Source: Acidobacteriota bacterium
GTDB lineage: Bacteria; Acidobacteriota; Vicinamibacteria; Vicinamibacterales; UBA2999
Reading direction: 5' to 3'
NCBI GenBank assembly: GCA_020851565.1
Contig: JADZCN010000120.1
Span: 1-64,000 of the forward strand
Length of the DNA: 64,000 nucleotides
Position numbers and translations under genes: made by a program. Below the pieces are notes generated by a model. The model saw nothing but the letters and a program-made list of their open reading frames with translations. It searched no databases and was not told where the DNA came from. Shown here in pieces: positions 36,514 through 45,725 of the stretch (within the stretch, counting starts at the first letter, position 1; every line of letters starts with the position of its first letter).

Positions 36514-37198
36514 ACGCCCACGTACACCAGCACCATGTCCGTCCGTGACCGGCTGACGTCGAAGAACGCCTGGCCGCCCTCACGGCGGATGGCGCCTTCT
36601 CTCAGGTAGTCGGCCTTGCTCCGGCGAGATACCGCACCGACAGGTCCAGCTTCCATCGGTGTGGCGCGGCGCCAAACCCCACCTGCAGGCCGGCGCCGGC
36701 ACCCAGGCTCACCGTGAAGTCGTCCAGGTTGGTGGCGCCGAGGCTGGAGCATCCCCACGGATCGCAGTCGATGCTTTCATCGATGGACGTCCGCGTGGCG
36801 ATGTACGAGAACCCGAGGAGCCCGTCCGCATAGGGCCGTACGCGCCCGCGGCGCGGCTGGAGGCGCACGCGGCCGTGCACCAGCGCCACGCTGTTACTGG
36901 TATCCACGGTCACGACGATGTCGGGAATGGTCGGGCTGAGCGGAACCCGTCGGCTCTCGGTCCCGTACAGGAGATAGCTCCCCTCCACGCCAAGGCTGAC
37001 GATGCTGTCGCCGAGCGCGACGTCAGCGTGACCGGAGAGGCCGCCGGCGCCGTCCACGTTGTCACCGAACTCCCCTACCGGCACGCCGACGATGAACCCG
37101 GCGCCCACTTGCCACGGGGGACCCTCAGCAGTCGCCTGGGCCCACGCCGGTGCGACTGGCAGTAACGCAAGGAGAAATGCAAGGACTCTCGGCGTCAT
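36498..37198 (-). pseudogene. Outer-membrane beta-barrel gene with apparent frameshift near 36,620
   Basis: Frame 1 'WKLDLSVRYLAGARPTT*' continues in another frame as 'KADYLREGAIRREGGQAFFDVSRSRTDMVLVYVGVAFGR*'. Confidence 0.65.
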
Positions 37199-37425
37199 GG
37201 AACCACCTCGCTGCCAGGCCTTCCGGTAGCCAACGGTCTGCTCTGCAGAGTGTGGGCCAAGAGCACGCGGAGATTGCACGCGGGAAACCGAGCGATGTAG
37301 TCTCACACTGGCCGGGGTGACGGCTTCCCGGCGTCACGCTGGGGACGGTGTCGAGTCTGGACGGCTGCGATACCCTGGGTCGACCGTGCGCGCGGAAATG
37401 GTGGCGTCGAGCGTCCCGCGAGCGC

Positions 37426-38121
37426 TCAGGGCCTCGCGGCTCGGCCGTCACCACTGCCAGAGCATCGGCACGCGGCGACACCGCCAGCCGTGTCACCGCA
37501 CCCAGCCCGTGAGGTGCGACGTCCAGCACCTCGCGCCACCCAGGCGCGCCCCTCGACCAGGCGAACACCTTCGTGCCGGCCGACATCAGGAGCGCCTGGC
37601 CGTCGGGCATCCACTCGTAGTCCCGGTCGAGGCTGCCTTTGACGGTCCCAGTGAGTCGCTCGCTCCGGCCGGTTGCCGGGTCGAGGGACATGATGGGGGT
37701 TCTGTCCCTGCCGATCGAACTGCCACAGGCGCTGCGTGCCGTCGGCTTCGACGCGAATGACGGTGAAACCGTCGCGCGCCAGCGAGGGCGCGGCGGGACG
37801 CACCGGGGGGATGGTCGGCGAGTATTCCCCTTCCGGAGTGCGTGTCAGCTGGCGCGTGGCGCCCGTGCGCCGGTCGAACTCGTAGATGTCGGTCTGCTGG
37901 CCATCGCGATTCGCCGTGAAGAGCACGCACTGCCCGTCCGGATCGAAGAACGGCTGGTTCTCGTAGCCGGGTGAGGTGGCCATCGGCTGAGGCCGCGCCC
38001 CGGTGAGGCTCCCCACTCCGCCGCTCATCGGGAACAGGTGGATGTCGGTGGCGGTCTGGGGGCGCAGGGCCGCGGGCTGTCCGAGAAGGATCGCGGCGAG
38101 CCCGACTACGGCGATGCGCAT
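37426..38121 (-). pseudogene. TolB/PD40-type beta-propeller gene with apparent frameshift at a C5 homopolymer
   Basis: '...LWQFDRQGQNP' continues in another frame as 'MSLDPATGRSERLTGTVKGSLDRDYEWMPDGQALLMSAGTKVFAW'; true 3' limit uncertain. Confidence 0.6.
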
Positions 38122-38123
38122 GG

Positions 38124-38759
38124 CTACCTCGATCGCTGGAAGACGAGCGTCCGGGAGATGTCGGTTCCATCGGCCGCGCGCGAGGTAAAGCTCAGCTCGA
38201 GGGTGTCGCCCTTCACCCGGAAGTACCGCGTGAACTCCTTGCCCAGGTCGTCGGGGAACAGCGAGCCCTGGACGTGGTGCGTGACTGTCCCCCTTACCCC
38301 ATCTGCGCCATCTGCGCCATCTGCGGCTACTGCGGCTACTGCGGCATCTGCGGCTCCTGCGGTTCCTTTGCCATCTGCGGCGACGGTATCGACGTTGAAG
38401 GTGCCGAAGTACGCGTCATAGCCGAGGCGCACGCGCGCGTTCGCGGCGTCCTCCGGCGACGCGGGCTCGCCAATCGCCTGCGCGCGCCCCTGGCGCATCA
38501 TCTGCAGCGCCATGTGCCCGCTCGCGTCGTAGAAGAGGCGACCGATGGGCGCTTCGCCAAGCACCGCGTCGTTGACCACTTCCCCGCTCGCGCGGCGCAC
38601 CGTGCGGGTTTGCAGTTCCCACGAGCCGATCATCTGCTCGCGGGCGCTTCGCGTGGATCGCGGAGCGCCCGTGGACGGTGCCGACACCGAGCACGCCGCG
38701 CCGCCGACGGCGGCAAGCAGGAGGACGATTCCGGCGGATACGACGTGACGATGCTTCAT
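38124..38759 (-). CDS. Lipocalin-like domain lipoprotein with in-frame 9-bp repeat insertion
   Basis: 'YDAYFGTFNVDTV[AADGKGTAGAADAAVAAVAADGADGADGV]RGTVTHHV'; lipobox-like 'GGAACS'. Confidence 0.8.
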   Translation of the reverse strand: MKHRHVVSAGIVLLLAAVGGAACSVSAPSTGAPRSTRSAREQMIGSWELQTRTVRRASGEVVNDAVLGEAPIGRLFYDASGHMALQMMRQGRAQAIGEPASPEDAANARVRLGYDAYFGTFNVDTVAADGKGTAGAADAAVAAVAADGADGADGVRGTVTHHVQGSLFPDDLGKEFTRYFRVKGDTLELSFTSRAADGTDISRTLVFQRSR

Positions 38760-38776
38760 GGCTGCGGTCGCTCCGT

Positions 38777-39232
38777 CTAAAGGCCGAGGAGATGCTTCTT
38801 CCTCTCCGCGAACTCCTCCGGGGTGAGCGCGCCCTCGTCCACCAGCCCCTTCAGCGCGCGGATCTCGTCAGTGGGAGACGGGCGGGGTGTGTCGAAGTCG
38901 TGCGCGGCCGGCGTCCACGATTCGATGTGGACTTTGATCTTCAGCGCCAGATCGTACGCGTCCATGTCGCTGAAGGTGACGGAGTTCTCATCCCGCGCGG
39001 CGTCGAAGGCGCCACCGGTCAGCGAAGAAGCTCGGTCGTGTGGCGTCCCGCCGGCGAAGGAGAACTGGATGAAGCCGTCGAAGGCGCCCGGCTTCTTCAC
39101 CTCGACGGCGGTGACGTGGCGCAGCAGGATGGCCTTGTCCCGCCGCTCGTCCAGGTGTTCCTGGACGATGCGGATGCTGTCGCGTGAGACGAACAGGGTC
39201 TTGCCCTGCCCGCCGTGGAGCACGAGGCTCAT
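38777..39232 (-). CDS. Hypothetical protein with C-terminal SHOCT domain
   Basis: 'EIRALKGLVDEGALTPEEFAERKKHLLGL'. Confidence 0.75.
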   Translation of the reverse strand: MSLVLHGGQGKTLFVSRDSIRIVQEHLDERRDKAILLRHVTAVEVKKPGAFDGFIQFSFAGGTPHDRASSLTGGAFDAARDENSVTFSDMDAYDLALKIKVHIESWTPAAHDFDTPRPSPTDEIRALKGLVDEGALTPEEFAERKKHLLGL

Positions 39233-39324
39233 GCGTGACCTCTCGTCGTGGACGGGCGCGGCGACGCCGTCGCCCGACATGGTAGCGCGGGTGAAGGCGT
39301 GGGACGGAATATGGAGCTGAACGG

Positions 39325-39400
39325 TGGCGTCCCCGGCGGGATTCGAACCCGCGTTTTAGCCTTGAAAGGGCCACGTCCTAGGCCTCTGGACGACGGGGAC
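39325..39400 (-). tRNA. tRNA-Glu (anticodon TTC)
   Basis: Acceptor GTCCCCG/CGGGGAC, loop CTTTCAA, GGTTCGAATCC T-arm, encoded CCA. Confidence 0.95.
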
Positions 39401-39467
39401 GCGAGGTGTGGAACATAGAAGTCTAGCACGCGCCCGCGCGGTGGCTCCAGACGCCGGCAGGGTGCCG

Positions 39468-39669
39468 CGGCAGGCCGAGGCCCTCGCCGCCGTGCGGCCT
39501 TGCGAGCCGGCTCGCGAGCGACACCGAACACGGATCCGCAGGCGTCCCGGCCGCGTGGGGGACGAAGTGGGGCCCCACGCCTCCAGCGGATAGAAGTCGG
39601 CGGACCGCCGGAGGATCCGTTTTCCGAGCCGGCGAGCGGCCACGCGGTGGCGAGGGCCTCGGCCTGCCG
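39468..39669. repeat. Long imperfect inverted repeat (~200 bp) downstream of the tRNA-Glu 5' end
   Basis: CGGCAGGCCGAGGCCCTCGCCGCCG... vs reverse complement of ...CGGTGGCGAGGGCCTCGGCCTGCCG; inner gcgtgggg/ccccacgc. Confidence 0.7.
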
Positions 39670-39803
39670 CTCACCATCCGACGGAGTGCCCCGCAAGCGG
39701 CTGGTTAAGGCCCTCGACCCGCCGCTCAGGCCCGAGCAAAGTGTGCGACCGACCTGGTCCGACTGGCACCGCGAGCTAGGCGTGCGCGCGCTATACTCCG
39801 CGC

Positions 39804-41027
39804 GTGAACCGACGACGCTTCCTCGGCGCCACCACCCTCGCCGCCGCCTCCTCGCTGCTCCCCCGCGCCCTCGAGCACGCCACCGCCGCGCAGCGCCCCA
39901 GCGAGTATCCCACCGACTCGTTCGACCCATGGATCGAGGTCCACGCCCCCAACCTCACGCACAACGCCCGCGAGGTCGCCCGCGCGGCCGGCAAGCGCCC
40001 CATCCTCGCCGTCATCAAGAACAACGCCTACGGCCTCGGCGGTCCCGCCGTCGCCAGGCTCCTCGAGCCCCTCCCCGAGATCCACGGCTTCGCCGTCGTC
40101 AAGCTGGACGAAGCCGTGCTGTTACGGGATCGCGGCATCAAGAAGCCCGTGCTGCTGATGGGCCCGTTCACCACCGGTGAGCTGGCCACGCTCACCGCGA
40201 AGGACATCATGCCGATGGTCTACACGCCCATCGGCGCGGACCTCGAGCGTGCGTCCGCCGGCCTCGGCCGGCCGCTGGACATCCACGTGTGCGTGGACAT
40301 GGGCCTCGGCCGCGTCGGCGTGCCCCATGCCGAGGCCGCCGCGCGCATCCGGGATCTCGCGGGCCGGAAGAACGTGCGCATCGCCGGCGTGATGATGACG
40401 TTCACGGAGGACCAGGCGTTCGACCAGGAGATGCTGACGCGCTTCGAGGCGCTCACGGGGGAGCTCACCGCCGGCGGCATCGCCCTCGGCCGGCGCCACG
40501 CCGCGTCCAGCTACACGTTCTTCCAGCTGGACAACGCGTGGCTCGACATGGTCCGCACCGGCATGATCCTCTACGGGGTGTACCCCGACGTGAAGTTCCG
40601 CAAGGACACCCGTATGAACCTCAGGCCCGCCGCGGCACTCCGCGCCCGCGTCGTCTACGTGAAGAAGCTCGCCGCCGGCTCGAGCGCCGGCTACGAGCGC
40701 GCCTACATGGCGAAGCAGGACACATGGATCGCGACGATCCCCGTCGGGCACACCGACGGCTGGCCGCGCGTGGCGGCGAAGGGTGCGCGAGTTCGCATCA
40801 ACAATCGCCTCTACCCCGTCATCGCGTCCGTCTCGGCCAGCCACACCATCGTCGAGATAGGCTCGGAGCAGACGGTGAAGGTCGGCGACGTGGCGACGAT
40901 GTTCGACTGGGCGAACGGCTCACGTCCCGAGGACGTGTCGGCGGCGTGCGGTGCGTCCGTGTACGACCTGCTGATGCACCTGAATCCGGTCGTGCCCAGG
41001 TATGTGATGACCGAAGGTGAGAAGTGA
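39804..41027 (+). CDS. Alanine racemase with Tat-type signal peptide
   Basis: 'MNRRRFLGATTLAAASSLLPRAL'; 'ILAVIKNNAYGLG'; 'SSYTFFQLDNAWLDMVRTGMILYGVYP'. Confidence 0.85.
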   Translation: MNRRRFLGATTLAAASSLLPRALEHATAAQRPSEYPTDSFDPWIEVHAPNLTHNAREVARAAGKRPILAVIKNNAYGLGGPAVARLLEPLPEIHGFAVVKLDEAVLLRDRGIKKPVLLMGPFTTGELATLTAKDIMPMVYTPIGADLERASAGLGRPLDIHVCVDMGLGRVGVPHAEAAARIRDLAGRKNVRIAGVMMTFTEDQAFDQEMLTRFEALTGELTAGGIALGRRHAASSYTFFQLDNAWLDMVRTGMILYGVYPDVKFRKDTRMNLRPAAALRARVVYVKKLAAGSSAGYERAYMAKQDTWIATIPVGHTDGWPRVAAKGARVRINNRLYPVIASVSASHTIVEIGSEQTVKVGDVATMFDWANGSRPEDVSAACGASVYDLLMHLNPVVPRYVMTEGEK

Positions 41028-41053
41028 AAAGTGAGAGGCCCGGAGGAGTCACG

Positions 41054-43147
41054 ATGATGCGCTCGCTCACGCTCGTGCTGCTGCTGGCGGCAGGCAGCCT
41101 GGACACGGTCACGGCGCAGACGCGCCCACTCGCGCTCACCGACTACTACCGCGTGGAGACCGTCAACGGGACGGCCATCTCACCCGACGGACGCACCGTG
41201 GCGTACGTCCGCACGTTCATCGTCGAGAGCGAGAACCGGCGGCACAGCGAGATCTGGGCCGTGCCGGCCGATGGCAGCGGGACGCCGCGGCGCCTCACGA
41301 ACCCTGCCTTCAGCTCCTCAGCTCCGCGCTGGAGCCCGGACGGGAAGCTCCTGGCCTTCACGTCGCGAAGGCGGGTGATCACGGCCGGCGGGCCCCAGGA
41401 GGAGTCCGTCTGGTTCCTGCGGATGGACGAGGGCGGCGGCGAGGCGTTCCAGATTCCCGGCGTCGAGGGGACACCGGTCTTCAGCCTCGACAACAAGTGG
41501 ATCGCGTTCACGAAGGCCGTGAAGCCCACTCCTGGCAACGGCGGCCCCACGCTCACCGAGGCGGAACGGCTGATCGAGGAGCGGTTCAAGGGGCGCAAGT
41601 ACGACTGGATGAACGCGCGCTTCGACGGCCGCGGCTACCTGCCGGACCCGCGGGATCCCGGCGCGACCCCGCCCGAGGAGCTCTTCATCGTCTCCCGTGA
41701 GGGCGGCGAGCCGCGCCAGCTCACCACCCTCGGCGTCAACGTCCGCGCGGCGGCGTGGCGGCCGGATTCCGGCGCGCTCGCCTTCGTAGCCGACACGCAC
41801 CAGCGAGACGAGTACTCGTACGATCGCGCGGACATCTTCACGGTCACCCTGACGGGCACTCTCACGCGCGTGACCGACGATGGGTTCGATCACGGCGCGC
41901 CGGTCTGGACGGGCACGGGGGACGCCATCGTCGCCATCCGCGAGCAGAGCCTGAACCAGGTTCTGGCCGCGAAGCAGGCGCATGGCTCGCCGACGGACCT
42001 CTATCGTTTCGCGCCCTCCGGCGGCCCACCCGTCAACCTGACGGCGGAGTGGGACCTCATTCCCGGCGCGCCGCAGGCCAGCCCCGACGGCCGCCACGTC
42101 TACTTCACGGCCGGCACGGCGGGCACGACGCAGCTGTTCCGCGTGCCGGTGGCGGGCGGGCGCGTCGAGCAGGCGACCAACGGCGAGCGGCGCCGCTCGG
42201 ACCTCTCCATCAGCTGGAGTGCGGGCCGCATCGCCTTCGCGTCATCGGCGGTGACGCAGCCGTGGGAGGCGTTCACGGCGGGGCTCGATGGATCGGGTGA
42301 GCGGCAGCTGACGCGAGTCAATGCGGCGTTGCTCGGCGAGGTCATGCTCCGTCCCGCCGAACGCGTGCGCTTCGCCAGCAAGGACGGCACGCAGGTGGAC
42401 GGCTGGGTGATGATGCCCTCGGCCGCGACCGGCACGCGCGTGCCGCTGGTGCTGGCCATCCACGGCGGCCCCCACAGCGCCTACGGCACCGACTTCAACT
42501 TTCAGTTCCAGTGGATGGCCGCCAATGGCCTGGCCGTCCTCTACACCAACCCGCGCGGCTCGACGGAGTACGGCGAGAAGTTCCTGTGGGCCACGTGGGG
42601 CGGCTGGGGCGGCGTGGACTACGAGGACGTGATGGCCGGCGTGGATCACGTGGTGGCGCGCTACCCGGTGGCCCCGAAGCGCCTGGGCGTCACGGGCTAT
42701 TCGTACGGCGGCTTCCTCACCAACTGGGTCATCACGCAGACCCAGCGCTTCCAGGCGGCGGTGGTGGGCGCGGGCATCTCGAACTGGGTCAGTGACTACG
42801 GCACCGCGGACATCCCACGGACGAAGGAGACGGAGTTCTTCGGCACGCCGTGGGAGCCGAAGGGCGCCGAGACTCTACTCAAGTGGTCGCCGGTGATGCG
42901 CGCCGGTTCAGTGACGACGCCGACGCTGTTCGTGCACGGCGAGTCGGACCTGCGCGTTCCCATCGAGGAAGGCGAGCAGATGTACACCGCGCTCAAGAAG
43001 CGCAAGGTGCCGGCGGCATTCATCCGCTACCCTGACAGCTACCACACGGGCTGGACGCCGTGGAACACGGTGCACCGGTATCACCACGAGATGAAGTGGT
43101 GGAAGCAGTACCTCGGCGCGACGACCGCCGACACGTCCCAGCGCTAG
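41054..43147 (+). CDS. S9 family peptidase (acylaminoacyl/prolyl oligopeptidase type)
   Basis: 'GVTGYSYGGFLTNWVITQTQRF' nucleophile, 'LFVHGESDLRVPIEEGEQMYTALK', N-terminal WD40-like propeller. Confidence 0.92.
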   Translation: MMRSLTLVLLLAAGSLDTVTAQTRPLALTDYYRVETVNGTAISPDGRTVAYVRTFIVESENRRHSEIWAVPADGSGTPRRLTNPAFSSSAPRWSPDGKLLAFTSRRRVITAGGPQEESVWFLRMDEGGGEAFQIPGVEGTPVFSLDNKWIAFTKAVKPTPGNGGPTLTEAERLIEERFKGRKYDWMNARFDGRGYLPDPRDPGATPPEELFIVSREGGEPRQLTTLGVNVRAAAWRPDSGALAFVADTHQRDEYSYDRADIFTVTLTGTLTRVTDDGFDHGAPVWTGTGDAIVAIREQSLNQVLAAKQAHGSPTDLYRFAPSGGPPVNLTAEWDLIPGAPQASPDGRHVYFTAGTAGTTQLFRVPVAGGRVEQATNGERRRSDLSISWSAGRIAFASSAVTQPWEAFTAGLDGSGERQLTRVNAALLGEVMLRPAERVRFASKDGTQVDGWVMMPSAATGTRVPLVLAIHGGPHSAYGTDFNFQFQWMAANGLAVLYTNPRGSTEYGEKFLWATWGGWGGVDYEDVMAGVDHVVARYPVAPKRLGVTGYSYGGFLTNWVITQTQRFQAAVVGAGISNWVSDYGTADIPRTKETEFFGTPWEPKGAETLLKWSPVMRAGSVTTPTLFVHGESDLRVPIEEGEQMYTALKKRKVPAAFIRYPDSYHTGWTPWNTVHRYHHEMKWWKQYLGATTADTSQR

Positions 43148-43153
43148 CAAACA

Positions 43154-43277
43154 AGGAAACCACGAAGATACGAAGGCAATCACGAAGCCCACGAAGTCTC
43201 CTGGGAAAGCACCGCGATGCTCCCCCAATTGGCGCTTCGTGAGGCCTTCGTGTCCTTCGCGACTTCGTGGTTTCGCT
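43154..43277. repeat. CACGAAG repeat palindrome between convergent genes
   Basis: gaaaccacgaagatacgaaggcaatcacgaagcccacgaag ... cttcgtgaggccttcgtgtccttcgcgacttcgtggtttc. Confidence 0.85.
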
Positions 43278-44164
43278 TATCCGCGTTCCGGCGCGTCGAT
43301 CCGTTCGGTTTCGCCGGGGATGGGCCGGAACCGGCCCGCCTGCCAGTCGGCGCGGGCCTGCTCGATGCGCTCCTCTGAGCTCGAGACGAAGTTCCACCAG
43401 ATGTGCCGCGGTCCGTCCATCGGCTCGCCGCCGAGGAGGACGAACGTGGCCGGCGTGACGGCGCGGACGTCCACGGCCACGCCAGGCTTCAGAACGTACA
43501 GCGGCCCGGCGTTCAGAATCTGGCCGCCCATTTCCAGCTGTCCGTGGGTCAGGAAGATCGCCCGCTCGTCGTGATGGGCCGAGATGGGGAGCGCCGCGCC
43601 CGCGGCCAGCGTCACGTCGGCGAGCAGCGTCTCCCACAGCACCCGGACGGGCGACTGCACGCCGAGGAAGCTGCCCGCCACCACGCGCACCTGCGCGCCG
43701 GCGTCTTCCACCATCGGCAGTGTCGCTCGATCGTGGTGGGCGAAGACCGGGTCCGTTTCCTCGTGCGCCTTCGGGAGCGCCACCCAGAGCTGCACACCGC
43801 TGATGGGACCGCCGGCCGGCCGCGCGCAGCCCGGGGTCCGCTCAGAGTGCGCGATGCCCTTCCCCGCCGTCATCCAGTTCACGTCCCCGGGACGGATGGT
43901 GACCACGCTCCCCACGCTGTCCCGGTGCAGGAACTCGCCGGCGGAGAGGTAGGTGACCGTGGCCAGCCCGATGTGCGGGTGCGGCCGGACGTCCACGCCC
44001 TCGCCCGGCTGCAGGATGGCCGGCCCCATCTGGTCCAGGAAGATGAACGGCCCCACCATCTTCCGGCGCGAGGAAGGCAGCACGCGCTGCACCTGGAAGC
44101 CGCCGAGGTCGCGGACCCGCGGAACGATCTGCAGCTCGACGGACGGATGGACAAGGTCTGACAT
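43277..44164 (-). CDS. Pirin family protein
   Basis: '[46 protein letters not shown]...[17 protein letters not shown]'. Confidence 0.92.
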   Translation of the reverse strand: MSDLVHPSVELQIVPRVRDLGGFQVQRVLPSSRRKMVGPFIFLDQMGPAILQPGEGVDVRPHPHIGLATVTYLSAGEFLHRDSVGSVVTIRPGDVNWMTAGKGIAHSERTPGCARPAGGPISGVQLWVALPKAHEETDPVFAHHDRATLPMVEDAGAQVRVVAGSFLGVQSPVRVLWETLLADVTLAAGAALPISAHHDERAIFLTHGQLEMGGQILNAGPLYVLKPGVAVDVRAVTPATFVLLGGEPMDGPRHIWWNFVSSSEERIEQARADWQAGRFRPIPGETERIDAPERG

Positions 44165-44228
44165 CTGCGGCTCTTCGTCATCTGCGCGTCTGCGGCCCTG
44201 CTTGTCTGCGCATCTGCGGCCTCGGTGT

Positions 44229-44618
44229 TCAGAGTTTCACGTCGTTCTTCAGCTCGACGACGATGACCTCGATGGGCTCGGTGCCCTTGTTCATGTCGCC
44301 GTGCTGCGTGTTGGGCGGATCCGCGTCCAGCCAGTACGCCTTCCCCGTCTCCCACGTCATCTTCGTCGTCGTCGCGCCCTTCGCGTCCACGACGTCCAGC
44401 GTGCCGCCCTTGAGCGCCACGATCGTGCGCCCGTGATCGTGCCGGTGCAGCGACAGCGGCTGGTTCGGCATGATGATCGACTTCCAGACCCTCACTTCGC
44501 TGTTCTCGAACTGCGGCTCGCGTCGCGTGCCCGCCGCCTGCTGCTGCACCGCGTCCACCGCCGCCGTCGCGGCGCAAATCGCCGCCGCCGCCCACACGCT
44601 CTTCCACATCGCTGTCAT
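44229..44618 (-). CDS. Secreted cupin-domain protein
   Basis: '[26 protein letters not shown]'. Confidence 0.75.
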   Translation of the reverse strand: MTAMWKSVWAAAAICAATAAVDAVQQQAAGTRREPQFENSEVRVWKSIIMPNQPLSLHRHDHGRTIVALKGGTLDVVDAKGATTTKMTWETGKAYWLDADPPNTQHGDMNKGTEPIEVIVVELKNDVKL

Positions 44619-44672
44619 CGCGTCACTCCTTGCCCCTGCACCCTTGCACCCTGCACCCCTGCACCCCTGCAC

Positions 44673-45644
44673 CTACAACTTGAGAATCCGCGCAGCGTTT
44701 TCCCCCATCATCTTCCGCCGCTCCTCCTCGGTCACGTCCAGCCCGCGGAGCGCGTGCAGCATCTTCGGGATGCTGCCAATCTGGTGCGGGTAGTCGCTGC
44801 CGGCCATGATGTGGTCCGGGCCGGCGAAGGCCATCGCCAGCTCGATGCAGTTCGGATCGAAGTTCACCGTGTCGTAGTAGAACTGCTTCAGGTACGCGCT
44901 GGGCGGCTGGTCGATGTTCTTCCGGCACTCGGAGAACGCCTCGTAGCCGCGGTCCAGCCGCTCGGCCAGGTACGGGATGGCGCCGCCCATGTGGCACAGC
45001 ACCCAGGTGATGTTCGGGTAGCGGCGCGGCACGCCGGCGAACACCAGGTGCGCCGCGGCCAGCGTGGTGTCCATCAGGAACCCCACGAGCGGCATCAGCC
45101 AGTACTGTTCCATCGCCTCCACGCCAAGCGGGTGCGCCGGGTGGATGTAGATGACCGCCTTCAGCTCGTCCGCTTTCCGCCAGAGAGGCTCGTAGCGCGC
45201 GTCGGCCAGCGCCACCCCGTTCACGTTGCTGAAGACCATCGCGCCGGGCAACCCTGCGGCCATCGCTCGTTCGAGCTCGGCCACCGAGGCGGGCGGATCG
45301 TTCAGCGGCAGCGTGGCCAGGAACGTGAACGCCTTGCGGCGCGTCCGTTCCGCGGCGTAGGCGTCGTTGACGGCGCGGGCGAGCTCCACCGCGAGCTCCG
45401 GCTCCTCCATGTGCACGCCGGGCGTGGTGAAGGTGGCCACCTGCATGTCCACGCCGTGCTCGGCCAGGACCTTCTCGCGATAGTCCAGGTCGCGATGGCC
45501 GGGCACGAGGATGTTGTAGTCGCCCGGGTAGTGGAGCCGCGGGTTGCCTTCGGCGTCGTAGTCCAGCTTGATGGACGAGCGGCCCGCCTTCACGGCGTCA
45601 AGATACTCGGGCGGATAGTAGTGGTTGTGGAAGTCGATGATCAT
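44673..45644 (-). CDS. Amidohydrolase family protein (ACMSD-like)
   Basis: 'MIIDFHNHYYPPEYLDAV', 'HMGGAIPYLAERLDRGYE', 'IMAGSDYPHQIG'. Confidence 0.88.
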   Translation of the reverse strand: MIIDFHNHYYPPEYLDAVKAGRSSIKLDYDAEGNPRLHYPGDYNILVPGHRDLDYREKVLAEHGVDMQVATFTTPGVHMEEPELAVELARAVNDAYAAERTRRKAFTFLATLPLNDPPASVAELERAMAAGLPGAMVFSNVNGVALADARYEPLWRKADELKAVIYIHPAHPLGVEAMEQYWLMPLVGFLMDTTLAAAHLVFAGVPRRYPNITWVLCHMGGAIPYLAERLDRGYEAFSECRKNIDQPPSAYLKQFYYDTVNFDPNCIELAMAFAGPDHIMAGSDYPHQIGSIPKMLHALRGLDVTEEERRKMMGENAARILKL

Positions 45645-45648
45645 GTCG

Positions 45649-45725
45649 GGGTCAGGGGTCGGGGGTCGGGGTCGGGGGTCAGGGATCAGGGATCAGGGAT
45701 CAGGGATCAGGGATCAGGGGTCAGG
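45649..45725. repeat. GGTCAGG/TCAGGGA heptamer array
   Basis: ggtcaggggtcgggggtcggggtcgggggtcagggatcagggatcagggatcaggg... Confidence 0.9.

Noticed and set aside
37125-37425. Extension of the PD40 gene to 37125 as a normal C-terminus
   Set aside because: Sequence after 'LAVVTAEP' becomes Arg/Ser-rich and runs into the upstream region of the neighbouring gene; likely out of the true frame.
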